NCBI RefSeq assembly: GCF_017873185.1
Contig: NZ_JAGGJX010000003.1
Span: 62,001 to 126,000 of the forward strand
Length of the DNA: 64,000 nucleotides
From: Metaclostridioides mangenotii
Lineage (GTDB): Bacteria > Bacillota > Clostridia > Peptostreptococcales > Peptostreptococcaceae
Reading direction: 5' to 3'
Shown: piece by piece, positions 7,508 through 16,045 of the stretch
How positions within the stretch are numbered: the first letter of the stretch is position 1
Layout of the letters: each line of letters opens with the position of its first letter
Notes under the pieces: model-generated
The model's input: only the letters and a program-made list of their open reading frames with translations
Told to the model about the DNA's origin: nothing
Databases searched by the model: none
Program-made: the position numbers and the translations under genes

Positions 7508-8440
7508 TTATTTTTTCAAGAAAGAATCCACTTCAGAAGATATTTCTTTGAATTTCGTGTGATGTAAATAGTGGTCGCCTTTAAGTACTTTTATCTCTCC
7601 ATTTGGATTATCTTTTATCATGTCTTGATGTATTTTTTCCCAGTTGGGATCTGATTCAGTGCTCTCTGTTGCTAAAAAGTACATTACAGGGAAATCTTTT
7701 GGGTACTTCAGGTCAATTGTTTCTTCAAAGTTTTCTGGCATCTTTTTCCCTTCATCGGTCATCGCTTTAGACCCTAAACTACGCAAGTAGACATACTTAA
7801 ATTGTTCTGATTTTTCAGCAGAGAGCTTTGGTATGTTAAATAACGACTCGTCTGCCTTTCCAAGAATCCTAAATATTCCAGATTTACTTAAAAATCTAAC
7901 AGTTTCTTCCTGGTTGTCCCCTGCTTCTCCTTGCGACGGAAGACTACTGTCTATACCGATATAACCAGTTACTTCGTTCGGGTATTTATTAATATAGCTT
8001 AACGAATAAACCCCTGATATTGAATGAGCCATTAAATTATACTTACTAACGTTGATTTTTTCTAAAGCTTCATGTAATTCTTCATTGATGTTTTCAACTG
8101 TCCTCGGTTTGTCAGTATCGTCACTCATCCCATAACCTAAAGGTTCAACTACTATTACTTTGTAATTTTTCTCTAACTCTTCTGTTAATTGTGTGAAGTC
8201 AAGCTTAGGGGCAGCCGTCATGAATCCTGGCAGTATCACAATATTCTCATCACCGTTTCCAGAAACTGTCACATTCATTCTCCCACCGTTTACTTTCACC
8301 ATCTCACCGTATGGAGCAATCAATTTGGCCTCTATTTTTAAATCTGATTTGTTGGTGAAATAAGTAAAAGCCAAAATCAATGTTGCAACAAGAAAAACCG
8401 CTCCAAAAATCATCCCAATTATTTTCAATACTTTTTTCAT
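7508..8440 (-). CDS. Membrane-anchored alpha/beta hydrolase
   Basis: A 310-residue protein with an N-terminal membrane anchor (IIGMIFGAVFLVATLILAF). The core follows the alpha/beta hydrolase plan: an oxyanion-region ILPGFMTAAP, the nucleophile elbow AHSISG (Ser), a late Asp region around FLATESTESDP, and the terminal His in KGDHYLHH. The active site should face outside the membrane; the substrate is unknown. Its start overlaps the stop of the TetR gene by four bases (ATGA), so it is probably the regulated target of that regulator. Base and codon use look less AT-rich than in neighbours, consistent with recent transfer. Confidence 0.8.
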   Translation of the reverse strand: MKKVLKIIGMIFGAVFLVATLILAFTYFTNKSDLKIEAKLIAPYGEMVKVNGGRMNVTVSGNGDENIVILPGFMTAAPKLDFTQLTEELEKNYKVIVVEPLGYGMSDDTDKPRTVENINEELHEALEKINVSKYNLMAHSISGVYSLSYINKYPNEVTGYIGIDSSLPSQGEAGDNQEETVRFLSKSGIFRILGKADESLFNIPKLSAEKSEQFKYVYLRSLGSKAMTDEGKKMPENFEETIDLKYPKDFPVMYFLATESTESDPNWEKIHQDMIKDNPNGEIKVLKGDHYLHHTKFKEISSEVDSFLKK

Positions 8441-9102
8441 ATCATATCTTCCTCTTCCGTTGTGAGATTTAAATTCTTGATTGAATTTATCATTCTCTCA
8501 GTAAACTCTTCATTTAATACGTCTACTTTACTCATTCTTAATATAGTACTTGCTGTATCGATTTTATCGAAAAAATTCTCAGGAGTAGTTACATAAAGAA
8601 CATTTATAAACCACGTGCTGACAAGCAATAATATTACTTCTGACATTTGTTTAGGTTTCTCAACGTTCGTCGAACCGTCTTCATTCCCTTCAGTTATAAA
8701 TCGAATTAGCCGTTCAATTGTTAGTTCATTAACCATGCGTATGTAGATCGAATAAAACGTCGTTTCGTTTAGTAGACCATAATATTTTGCAGTTTCTTCA
8801 TGAGATGCTCTGTTAAACATTCCCTCAAATAAAGTTTCCTGGATTTTCTCAAGGCCCGATAACTCTTCGTTTAATTCAATTTTATCAAGTATGTCGTCTT
8901 TCGGAATAAATCCTCTCACTAGAGAGTTGATTATCTCTTCCTTAGAATTGAAGTGATGATATACCGCTCCCTTAGTCAGTCCATCCAATCTACTTACAAT
9001 GTCAGATATAGAAGTATCTACATATCCTTTTTCAATAAATAGGTCGGCTGCTGTATCAAGTATCAACGTCTTGACTTCTTCAGCTGTGAGTTTTTTTGTC
9101 AT
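8437..9102 (-). CDS. TetR family transcriptional regulator
   Basis: The start is taken at ATG 9102 because AGGAAGGAGG lies just before it; a longer frame without a ribosome site reaches 9132. The 221-residue product (MTKKLTAEEVKTLILDTAA) has a TetR helix-turn-helix at about 10-55 (SISDIVSRLDGLTKGAVYHH, FNSKEEI) and a helical ligand-binding half. It is cotranscribed with the downstream hydrolase, whose start overlaps its end by four bases. Likely role is a repressor of its own operon. Half-sites AATCG and CGATT about 9130-9157 could be an operator, but this is weak. Confidence 0.85.
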   Translation of the reverse strand: MTKKLTAEEVKTLILDTAADLFIEKGYVDTSISDIVSRLDGLTKGAVYHHFNSKEEIINSLVRGFIPKDDILDKIELNEELSGLEKIQETLFEGMFNRASHEETAKYYGLLNETTFYSIYIRMVNELTIERLIRFITEGNEDGSTNVEKPKQMSEVILLLVSTWFINVLYVTTPENFFDKIDTASTILRMSKVDVLNEEFTERMINSIKNLNLTTEEEDMI

Positions 9103-9267
9103 AATATCCTTCCTCCTTCCTGAAACATTCAATCGGTATGTTTTTATTCTATTCGATTATCTCTTTTCTGTCAATCATTTATGATTTTAAAAAATAAGAT
9201 GAAATTTATTTTGTGTTCCAAGTTTCTCTTTTTTTGACTACGGCTCTTATGTCAATAATTAGGACAT

Positions 9268-9509
9268 AAAAATTCGAATACCTTTCGATAAACCAGCAAT
9301 CACTCTCATTTAAGTATGAAGACTATAAAATGGGTTATATCAATGGCTTAGAAGCATTTACTAAAAGATATAAACAAAATTTTAGTTTAGTAGATTTAAA
9401 TAAATACCTAATTGATTCTACAAAAGGTTTTAAAGGAAGTTATATAGACGGCTTTGTACTTGCATATAAAAGCAATCTTACAAAGTTAGAGAAGGAATTA
9501 AAACATTAA
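9268..9509 (+). pseudogene. 5'-truncated small phage gene before recT
   Basis: An open frame ending at TAA 9507-9509 reads YEDYKMGYINGLEAFTKRYK and then DLNKYLIDSTKGFKGSYIDG. The possible ATG at 9330 has no ribosome site and the frame is open upstream to about 9268 with sensible residues, so the 5' end was probably lost at the junction with the TetR segment. The function is unknown. It lies in the position where phages often keep small genes before recT. Confidence 0.4.
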
Positions 9510-9528
9510 TATATTGGGGGAATTAATT

Positions 9529-10215
9529 ATGACTAACAATAGAGATATTGTTTTAAGACAAGTAAATAATTTTACTGGAACTTTATTAAACAAAGAAGCG
9601 GAAGCACTACCTAAAGGGTTTAATCCCCTTAGATTTAGACAAAATGCAATTACAGTACTTAACGATACAAAAGATATAGAGAAGCTAAAAGGGCAAGAAT
9701 TTCAGATAGCTAGAACACTAATGAAAGGTGCTTTCTTAGGATTAGACTTCTTTAATAAGGAATGCTACTGCATCATATACGGCGGAAAACCAAGTTTTCA
9801 AACGGACTATAAAGGTGAAATTAAATTAGCTAAAAAGTACAGCATGAATCCTATAAAAGATATATACGCAAAGTTAGCAAGAGAAGGCGATGAATACGAG
9901 TCAGAAATTATAAACGGACAGCAAACTGTTCATTATAAGCCAAAGCCATTTAATAACGGAGACGTTAAAGGAGCCTTTGCAGTATGCCTGTTTCATGACG
10001 GCAGCATGTTACATGATGAAATGAGCAAAGAAGATATAGAGGAAACTAGAAGGAATTATTCAAAAATGCCTAATGGTCCAAGTTGGACAAAGAGTCCAGG
10101 AGAAATGTATAAAAAGACAATTTTAAATGCGGATGTTGCGATTATTGCAGGAGTACTAAAGTATAAAAAGGTCCAATTAGTTTTACAGAATTATAAAAGT
10201 AGGTGGTGGGATTGA
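9529..10215 (+). CDS. recT: RecT-like single-strand annealing protein, altered C-terminus
   Basis: Start ATG 9529 follows TTGGGGGAATTAATT. The 228-residue product shows RecT family landmarks: FRQNAITVLNDTKDIEKLKG, FLGLDFFNKECYCIIYGGKP, FQTDYKGEIKLAKKY and GPSWTKSPGEMYKKTILN. RecT anneals complementary strands for phage recombination and normally pairs with a RecE/YqaJ exonuclease, not seen here. After MYKKTILN the usual RRLCK-type continuation is missing and an unrelated 30 residues follow. Together with the short length (family usually ~260-330) this points to a deletion fusing recT to the region before the next gene. Probably inactive. Confidence 0.75.
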   Translation: MTNNRDIVLRQVNNFTGTLLNKEAEALPKGFNPLRFRQNAITVLNDTKDIEKLKGQEFQIARTLMKGAFLGLDFFNKECYCIIYGGKPSFQTDYKGEIKLAKKYSMNPIKDIYAKLAREGDEYESEIINGQQTVHYKPKPFNNGDVKGAFAVCLFHDGSMLHDEMSKEDIEETRRNYSKMPNGPSWTKSPGEMYKKTILNADVAIIAGVLKYKKVQLVLQNYKSRWWD

Positions 10216-11160
10216 GCGAAAAGTCAGAAGTGAAGATCGAAAACAATAGCATATTAAGCAATGGATATGGCTTAATCCCACAGATGGTGGCAAGAGATAA
10301 GACCATATCCATAGGAGCTAAAGGTTTATATTTCTATCTATCCAGTATTGCTGGTGCAAATGGGACATGCTATCCATCTAGAGATACTATAATGGATGAA
10401 TTAAAAATAGCAAAAAATACATTTACAAAGCATCTTAATGAGTTAAGGATAGAGGATATATAAAAGTAACTCAAAATAGGATTGGTGAAGGTAAAATGTA
10501 CAACAACATTTATGAGATAGTTTTTGATAAAAAGGCAATAGAAAAGATATGGATAACATCACTGTGTCTTAAAAATTGCGACACGGATGAAGTTATTGCG
10601 AATACTAAAGTTGCACCGCAAGTATTGAAATTCCAACAAATTCAACCGTGTCTCAAAATTTGACCGCACCGTGTCTCAAAATTTGCGACAGTAATAGTAA
10701 CAATATTAATATTAATAAACCTTATATGTATATAGGAGAAGAAGAAAATAAAACTGTGGATAAAAATATATCAGAGTTTACAAGGCTATATGAGCAAAAC
10801 ATAGCACCTATATATCCAGCAACAAGAGATTGGCTTATAGAGACATCTAATGAATTAGATTTACCTTTGTTTAGAAGAGCAATAGAAATTTGTGTAGAGA
10901 AAGAAGCGACACAATTAGCGTATCTTAAAGGCGTATTAAGAAAATGGAGTATACGAGATATAAATACATATGAACAATTTCAGGCTTATGAAGTTGATCG
11001 TAGGAAACAGCAAGAATCTACGGAGAAAAAAATAACTAAAGAATCAAGCTATAAACCTAAGAAAACTAAGTTTCATAACTTCAATGAATCATTTAATCAG
11101 TATTCATCGGATGAAATGGACGAGATTATAAGGAAAAGCCAAAAGGCTAAGTTTGGATAA
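10203..11160 (+). pseudogene. DnaD-like phage replication initiator, broken by two frameshifts
   Basis: Three consecutive frames make one protein. The first, 10203-10463, holds a winged-helix N-terminus (LIPQMVARDKTISIGAKGLY, CYPSRDTIMDELKIAKNTF). After a shift near 10448 it continues as DRGYIKVTQNRIGEGKMYNN to a stop near 10661. The third frame (from about 10648 to 11160) carries the DnaD-type C-terminal domain (LPLFRRAIEICVEKEATQLAYLKGVLRKWS) and a basic tail. The second break is at a tandem CCGTGTCTCAAAATTTG pair. Such proteins load the helicase at a phage origin. A decayed replication module follows recT in the usual phage order. Confidence 0.75.
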
Positions 11161-11193
11161 GAGGGGGACAACCCCTCTAGAAAGAGGCTAACA

Positions 11194-11226
11194 ATGGAAA
11201 GAAAAGATAACGTTAAAAAAAATTAA
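11194..11226 (+). pseudogene. Scar of a replication gene start
   Basis: ATG 11194 starts a ten-residue reading MERKDNVKKN ending at TAA, right behind the DnaD-like gene where a DnaC/IstB-type helicase loader gene usually begins. Only the first codons seem to remain before the minus-strand DUF1232 gene. The identity of the lost gene is inferred from order alone. Confidence 0.25.
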
Positions 11227-11228
11227 AT

Positions 11229-11600
11229 TTAATTAAAAATTTTATTAATAATAATACCTAAAATAATAATCCAAAATAATAAAATTGGAATTGAATAAAT
11301 CCATTTCTGAGGCTTGCCATCCTTCCATAGATCTTTTGATTGTTCTTTACATTCATGCATAATATTTTCAGGAATTAACTTAATAGATAATGTAATTAGC
11401 AATGAAACAATTATAACATCATCAAGATATCCCAAGATAGGTATAAAATCTGGAATAAGGTCTATTGGAGATAAGGCATATCCTATTGTAGCTCCTATAA
11501 TTAATTTAGCAGCTATAGGAGTATCTGTTCGTTTATAAGCAATATATAATGCAGAAAGATTCTCTTTTAACTCCTTTGATTTTTGTTTGAAATTCATCAT
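11229..11600 (-). CDS. YkvA-like DUF1232 membrane protein
   Basis: A 123-residue protein if started at the ATGATG pair at 11600, which has GAAAGGATG upstream; a longer frame to 11663 lacks a site. The DUF1232 signature is clear: KLIIGATIGYALSPIDLIPD followed by FIPILGYLDDVIIVSLL. A C-terminal membrane span (YSIPILLFWIIILGIIINKIF) ends the protein. Function of the family is unknown. It interrupts the phage replication module on the opposite strand, so it is probably cargo. Confidence 0.8.
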   Translation of the reverse strand: MMNFKQKSKELKENLSALYIAYKRTDTPIAAKLIIGATIGYALSPIDLIPDFIPILGYLDDVIIVSLLITLSIKLIPENIMHECKEQSKDLWKDGKPQKWIYSIPILLFWIIILGIIINKIFN

Positions 11601-11796
11601 TATAAAATTCATCCTTTCAATTGTTATAAACAAAATTATAAACAACAAAGGTTTTATAAACAAGACAATTGTTCCTTAAATAGTTATTTATGCATTATAA
11701 GTAAAAATTTAATCAGAAACTATTAGATCATTGAAATATTATTGAATAGATTTAGATTTTAATATTCTTGAGGCAATTAAACAGGCTGAGAGAGGT

Positions 11797-12027
11797 TTGG
11801 AGGGCGAACTTTATGAAATAATCATAGCAACTAGAATAATACTTGTCCTGATAGGGATAGGGGCGTTAATTTCTATGTTCTGTCTCGGGCGTTGGGCTGG
11901 ACAAATGAGGTTTTATAAAAAATATAATGAAATTGTTTCGAAAAATAAAAGGCTTGAGAGAGATAACCAGTATTTGAAGGAAAAAGCAGGTTTGAATAAT
12001 ATAAATGATGATATGGGAGGTAAGTAA
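11797..12027 (+). CDS. Small membrane/coiled-coil phage protein, 5' end uncertain
   Basis: About 76 residues with one membrane span (IILVLIGIGALISMFCLG) and a charged helix (NEIVSKNKRLERDNQYLKEK). The frame is open upstream to about 11755 as DFNILEAIKQAERG with no ATG, and the TTG at 11797 has no good ribosome site, so the gene may be a fusion with a truncated upstream gene. Similar small proteins are found in phage early regions; function unknown. Confidence 0.4.
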   Translation: MEGELYEIIIATRIILVLIGIGALISMFCLGRWAGQMRFYKKYNEIVSKNKRLERDNQYLKEKAGLNNINDDMGGK

Positions 12028-12192
12028 TATTAAAAGGTGGAATTGACACATGGGAACGATTAAAGTCGAAAATTAATATAATAAATATTGTAAGTTACTT
12101 TAACATAATATGAATTTCATGCAAAGCATATAGTCTTACAAACAAATAAGATTGATTAAATTCAAATAATCTATCTAAAGGAGGATTGCAGA

Positions 12193-12378
12193 ATGCTTAG
12201 ACAAACATCCTGTGAATATCAGCATGAATTTACAAGGACACCTGTTATAGAGGTAGAACGTAGAGGGAATGATAAAGTTCTTATACATTATGACGTATAT
12301 TTCTGTGAGTCATGCGGTTATACGTTTAAAATAATCACAGAGATAGCAGAAGTCAAAGACTACTATAAATGGATGTAG
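12193..12378 (+). CDS. Small phage protein with one CxxC
   Basis: A 61-residue protein with a strong AAAGGAGG site before ATG 12193. It contains HEFTRTPVIEVERRGNDKVL and a single zinc-knuckle-like FCESCGYTFK. It lies between replication and RusA genes of the phage remnant. No function can be given. Confidence 0.55.
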   Translation: MLRQTSCEYQHEFTRTPVIEVERRGNDKVLIHYDVYFCESCGYTFKIITEIAEVKDYYKWM

Positions 12379-12447
12379 TTGCACTTAGAGGGTGCTTTTG
12401 CAAACACATAAGCACCTTCTTAAAATACAGAAATATGAGGGGAAGAA

Positions 12448-12806
12448 TTGAAAGTAGAATTTACGATACCAGGAGAGTGTGTCAGTAAGGATAGACCAAG
12501 ATTTAATAATGGACATGCTCGAACGACGATAAAACGAGATATTTTGAACAGTCAATAAAGTATTTGTATGGCAAGAGACATTATTTTGAGGGATTAATAA
12601 AAGTAAGTATTGATATTTACTCTAAGAAACCTAAGAAACCAAGTTATTTAAGACCAACAAAGAAAGATAAAGACAACATGGTTAAGGCTGTTTTAGATGG
12701 GTTAAATGGCAAGGCTTTTAAAGATGATAGGTACATATGCGAGTTACATGCTAGTAAATATTATAGCGATGAAGCAAGGGTTGAGGTTATTATAGAAGAT
12801 TTATAG
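12448..12806 (+). pseudogene. rusA: RusA-like Holliday junction resolvase, frameshifted
   Basis: TTG 12448 behind AGGGGAAGA begins KVEFTIPGECVSKDRPRFNN, the RusA N-terminus. The frame shifts near 12525-12535; reading resumes as DKTRYFEQSIKYLYGKRHYF and runs to 12806. Catalytic acidic residues are kept in KKDKDNMVKAVLDGLNG and FKDDRYICEL. Restored length is about 119 residues, normal for phage RusA, which cuts Holliday junctions during phage recombination. One single-base change inactivates it. Confidence 0.8.
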
Positions 12807-12816
12807 GAGTGATGTT

Positions 12817-12945
12817 ATGGCTAACGATTTAGAAAAAGATTGTATTGAATTTACAGTTGAATTACTAAAAGGGCATAGGGAATTAAAACTACATTTGGAA
12901 GAATTAAAAAGGCTGTGCAAGGTATCTTGTGTTGGGGTGTAGCTA
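12817..12945 (+). pseudogene. Chimeric ORF: phage early gene start joined to holin gene end
   Basis: ATG 12817 with AGGAGTGATG upstream codes ANDLEKDCIEFTVELLKG and a helical continuation to about 12915. From there the DNA is nearly the same as the 3' end of the holin gene at 3937-4003 (CAAGGTAT..TTGTGTTGGGGTGTAGCTATAGGAGT), read out of frame so that a stop appears at once. The junction shows a deletion that removed all packaging and structural genes between the early region and the lysis cassette. Confidence 0.65.
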
Positions 12946-12992
12946 TAGGAGTAAATCAAACTTTTAAACAGCTAAAGAAGGGGGAATAGTAA

Positions 12993-13818
12993 ATGAAAAT
13001 AGCAATTACAGTAGGACATAGCATATTAAGTACTAGTAGATGGAGTAGTAAACGAGTATCAATACTGCAAGGGCTTAGCACCAGTATTATCAGAGAAACT
13101 TACAAAAGAAGGACATACAGTAAATGTAATTATTTGCCCTGAGAAGCAATTTACTAGCAAGAGCCAAGAACAACCATATAAATTAAGTAGAATAAATGGT
13201 AAGTGTTATGACCTAGTTATAGAATTACATCTTAATAGCTCGGATAATAAAAACGCAAAAGGTGTAGAGGTTATATATTATCAAAATAGTTCAAAAGGTA
13301 AAGCTTATGCAGAGAGAATAGAAAAGAAAATAGTAGGGTTAGGTATAACGAGTAGGGGAGCTAAAAAACAAACTGAGTTTGTACAAAAGAGTTTTTATAT
13401 ACTAAGCGGAACAGATTGTCCAGCGGTTATAATAGAAAGCTTTTTCTGTACTAATAAAACAGAAGTAGATTTAGTTAATAAATTAGAGTACAAAGCTATT
13501 GCTATTGCTATATTGGAAGGCATACTAAATAAAACTATTGATGACATAATTAGTAAAAAATACACTAATGGAATAATCTATAGTGGAGATAGAGACAAAG
13601 CGGTTGCTATTATAATGAAAGAATTTCTCCCTAATTCTACTATAGTGGACATTGCAGATTACAAGAGTTATATATGTAGAAATGCTTACGCTATAGGTGG
13701 TGGAGCATCTAGGGGATTAGAGAAGTTCCCTGATAATGTAACTGAATTCGTTGGTAATGACTTTAAAGAGACATATAGAAAAGTGGTAGAGTGGTTGGAA
13801 AATAGAAAATATATGTAG
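12993..13818 (+). pseudogene. Endolysin copy 2 (amidase_3 type), frameshifted
   Basis: ATG 12993 (AAGAAGGGGGAATAGTAA ahead) begins MKIAITVGHSILS, an amidase_3 start with the first zinc ligand in VGHS. The frame shifts near 13030-13035; the other frame then reads DGVVNEYQYCKGLAPVLSEK, continues through LVIELHLNSSD (zinc His) and CPAVIIESFFC (catalytic Glu), and runs to 13818. Residues after NGIIYSGDRDK are almost the same C-terminal module as in the lysin at 4021. So two different catalytic domains share one wall module. It sits behind a holin scrap and before a GGTAG/CTACC terminator. Confidence 0.8.
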
Positions 13819-13874
13819 ATTATACTTTTCAAGCAAAAGTAACAAGTCAACTATTTTAGGATTTTTATAAGAGT

Positions 13875-13902
13875 AAAGGTAGCAGAATTACTACCCTTAT
13901 TG
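13875..13902. terminator. Terminator after endolysin copy 2
   Basis: AAGGTAG and CTACCCTT form a short stem followed by ATTGTGG. It resembles the GGGTAGC/GCTACCC hairpins that follow the other endolysin tails at 15846, 34281 and 36956. Confidence 0.6.
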
Positions 13903-13970
13903 TGGTTTAATTATATATTTTACGTTTTTTAATTCTGATTAAATGAGTTAGAATTATAAACAATATAGAA

Positions 13971-14318
13971 CTATTTATCCAATTCATTTTGATATTCTGA
14001 GTATTCTATAGCCCATTTTTCTAAACTTTCCAGTACAGGTAGAAATTTCCTTCCTATATCAGTTAAAGAATATTCTACTTTTGGAGGAATTTGATTATAA
14101 GCATTTCTATGTATCAATCCATATTCCTCTAATCCTTTTAATTGTTTTGACAATGTGGCTTGTGTCATGTTAGGAAGACGTCTTTGAAGTTCTCCAAAAC
14201 GTAATGTTTTCTTGCTTAAATAATATACAATAACCATAGTCCATTTTCCACTTACAATTTTTTGTACAGATGCTACTGGACAATCTTTAATATCATCTAC
14301 TGTATAATCTCTCAACAT
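13971..14318 (-). CDS. HxlR family winged-helix regulator
   Basis: A 115-residue protein with the HxlR signature: an N-terminal Cys (Cys13 in DDIKDCPVA), KIVSGKWTMVIVYYLSKKT, LRFGELQRRLPNMTQATLSK and QLKGLEEYGLIHRNAY. Members such as YodB and HypR often sense electrophiles or oxidants through that Cys. It is divergent from an NAD(P)-binding protein gene with a 20-bp palindrome between them, so it probably controls that gene and itself. The pair sits between two endolysin 3' ends, which marks it as inserted cargo. Confidence 0.88.
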   Translation of the reverse strand: MLRDYTVDDIKDCPVASVQKIVSGKWTMVIVYYLSKKTLRFGELQRRLPNMTQATLSKQLKGLEEYGLIHRNAYNQIPPKVEYSLTDIGRKFLPVLESLEKWAIEYSEYQNELDK

Positions 14319-14333
14319 AATTAATTCTCCTTA

Positions 14334-14353
14334 TAGTATCTTAAAAGATACTA
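14334..14353. promoter_or_regulatory. Palindromic operator between the HxlR and NAD-binding genes
   Basis: TAGTATCTT-AA-AAGATACTA has perfect 9-base arms. It lies 16 bases from the HxlR start and about 80 bases from the divergent gene. Dyads of this size between HxlR regulators and divergent targets are commonly their binding sites; binding here is inferred. Confidence 0.6.
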
Positions 14354-14435
14354 AGTATTATAAAAAATTGTACTATTATATTTTATTGTACTATGGTAAA
14401 TTATAATTGTCAAAGAAGAAAGCGAGGGAATCTAT

Positions 14436-15071
14436 ATGAAGATAATTATATTTGGAGCTTCTGGAGGTATTGGTAAATTTGCTGTAGAATATGCTTTAAA
14501 AGAAGGGTATGAAGTTAAGGCTTATGTTCGAAACCCATCTAAATTGAATATAAAAGATGAAAATCTTATGATTGTAAAAGGTCAAATTGATGATTATGAT
14601 ATGATAAAGCAAGCAATTTCAGGGTGTGATGCAGTTATCAGCACGCTTGGTGTACCTATGAAATTCACTTACGATATGATGAGTTCTTATGAAGGGCATA
14701 AGAATATTATAAAGGCTATGCAGGAACTTGGAGTTTCACGTATTATTGATTGGGCTACACCGAGTGTTAAATCTTCCAGGGATAAACGTTCTTTCATTAC
14801 TACAGTTCCAGGTATTATGGCAAGCATTTTATTTCCTAAGGCAAAAAAAGAAGTAATTTCTATAGCTAATTTAATAACAGATACTGAATTAGTCTGGACA
14901 ATAGTAAGATTTATGGCTCCTAAAGACACTCCATATACTGGAAAATTTAAAGTTGGCTTTGGAGACATAAAAATGAATTTTAATATATCCCGTGCTGATA
15001 TTGGTGCATTTATGGTTAATCAGATAGAAAGTGATAAATACATTTATGCGATGCCAATTATAGGAAGCTAA
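14436..15071 (+). CDS. NAD(P)-binding oxidoreductase-like protein (NmrA/atypical SDR)
   Basis: A 211-residue protein with an N-terminal Rossmann motif GASGGIGKFAVEYALKEGYE (GxxGxxG) and the following VRNPSKL that contacts NADP phosphate. Further SDR-like elements are AVISTLGVP and ELGVSRIIDWATPS. This group (YwnB-like, NAD(P)H azoreductase or flavin-reductase-like) usually lacks a full Tyr-x-x-x-Lys triad, and none is obvious here. It is likely induced with the divergent HxlR regulator under oxidant or electrophile stress. Its stop codon abuts an endolysin 3' fragment. Confidence 0.8.
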   Translation: MKIIIFGASGGIGKFAVEYALKEGYEVKAYVRNPSKLNIKDENLMIVKGQIDDYDMIKQAISGCDAVISTLGVPMKFTYDMMSSYEGHKNIIKAMQELGVSRIIDWATPSVKSSRDKRSFITTVPGIMASILFPKAKKEVISIANLITDTELVWTIVRFMAPKDTPYTGKFKVGFGDIKMNFNISRADIGAFMVNQIESDKYIYAMPIIGS

Positions 15072-15176
15072 AGATTAGAGAAGTACCCAGACAATGTAAC
15101 TGAATTCGTTGGTAATGACTTTAAGGAGACATATGGGCTAATGGTTAAGCGGTTAAAAGATAGAAAATTAATGTAG
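15072..15176 (+). pseudogene. Endolysin 3' tail, fragment A
   Basis: Beginning on the base after the oxidoreductase stop, the frame reads RLEKYPDNVTEFVGNDFKET and then a WL-type end with DRKLM and TAG. This matches the last ~34 codons of the endolysins at 4021 and 12993, and nothing of the upstream 5' part remains. The abrupt boundary shows that cargo replaced the 5' part of a lysin gene or was inserted into it. Confidence 0.8.
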
Positions 15177-15185
15177 TAGAAAAAG

Positions 15186-15222
15186 AATATGCCACCTTAT
15201 ATATTTGATAAGGTGGCATATT
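15186..15222. terminator. Terminator after endolysin tail A
   Basis: AATATGCCACCTTAT and ATAAGGTGGCATATT form a 15-bp stem. A near copy (CATGCCATCTTA/TAAGATGGCATG) lies at 15491-15525, which suggests a local duplication of this tail and terminator region. Confidence 0.75.
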
Positions 15223-15767
15223 AACTTTACTATATCTTACATATAGGAATGAAGATAATATGATCCACAGAACACGACAATGGAGTCGTTTATGAATCTC
15301 ACAATAAAATCGAAAGGAATCCATTATTGAAGTTAATATTATGGATACTTTATAATATGTAGTTTTAAAATAATATGTGAATATTAAATTAAAAGGGCAG
15401 AGCTTTGTTAATAAGGTTGATAAATTTGCTTAAATTGACCCATCTTAGACCAAACTACTCAAAATAAATGGATAGTATTTTAAAACGAACATGCCATCTT
15501 AATAAACTTAAATAAGATGGCATGATACTTTACTATTTTTCCCAAAAATTATATGAATGAATAAATGAATAAATGAATATTTGTTACTGTAATATTGAAA
15601 AAAGGTTTTGATATTTAATTAAAAACAATGTATCTCAATTCACTTAAGGCGAACTTAAATGCAAAACTAAAACTTTAGTGTATTATATTCTTGTCCACTG
15701 ATATATAATATGAAATTTATGTCGAAAAAGTTTTGTAGTAATGAAAATTGTTATTAGCGTAACTTAG
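15223..15767. other. Decayed prophage intergenic region
   Basis: No gene is seen in about 540 bases. It includes a second terminator-like hairpin at 15491-15525 and an ATGAATGAATAAATGAATAA tetramer-like run near 15554-15580. The rest is AT-rich with stops in all frames. Confidence 0.4.
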
Positions 15768-15839
15768 TTTGTTAGTAATGACTTCAAATATACTTATAGG
15801 TTAGTAGTTGAGTGGTTGGGATATAGAAAACTAATTTAA
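15768..15839 (+). pseudogene. Endolysin 3' tail, fragment B
   Basis: The frame reads FVSNDFKYTYRLVVEWLGYR then KLI and TAA. It matches the last 23 codons of the endolysin module (FVGNDFK.TY...V.WL..RK). It is followed at once by the AGGGTAGC/GCTACCCT terminator. Confidence 0.75.
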
Positions 15840-15845
15840 AAAATA

Positions 15846-15868
15846 AGGGTAGCATAATTGCTACCCTA
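15846..15868. terminator. Endolysin-type terminator (GGGTAGC) after tail B
   Basis: AGGGTAGC-ATAATT-GCTACCCT forms a compact hairpin. The same hairpin with a changed loop follows endolysin tails at 34281 and 36956, so tail and terminator travel as one unit. Confidence 0.75.
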
Positions 15869-15903
15869 TATTATCTACATTAATTAATTAACATTACAAT
15901 AAT

Positions 15904-16023
15904 TTATTCTCTGCAACAAGTGCAACAACTAAAACAACGGCAACATTTGCTGCATATACGTCTTCTTGAAAATCTTCTTCTGCAACATAAGCATCTTATG
16001 CAACAACATGAAAATCTTTCCAT
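15904..16023 (-). CDS. 39-residue cysteine/arginine-rich protein, probable spore-surface component
   Basis: ATG 16023 follows GGGAAGGTG and the frame stops at TAA 15904-15906. The product starts MERFSCCCIRCLCCRRRFSR and has 14 Cys and 11 Arg/Lys in 39 residues, mostly as CC and CxC pairs. Cys-rich proteins (CdeC, CdeM in C. difficile; CotX/Y/Z types in Bacillus) cross-link spore outer layers. The neighbours are a likely SigK-dependent protein and a collagen-like exosporium protein, and a SigE-like -10 (CATACAAT) lies at 16069-16076 on this strand. Spore function is inferred; the ORF itself is well supported by its start site and composition. Confidence 0.65.
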   Translation of the reverse strand: MERFSCCCIRCLCCRRRFSRRRICSKCCRCFSCCTCCRE

Positions 16024-16045
16024 ATAAACACCTTCCCATTAAATT

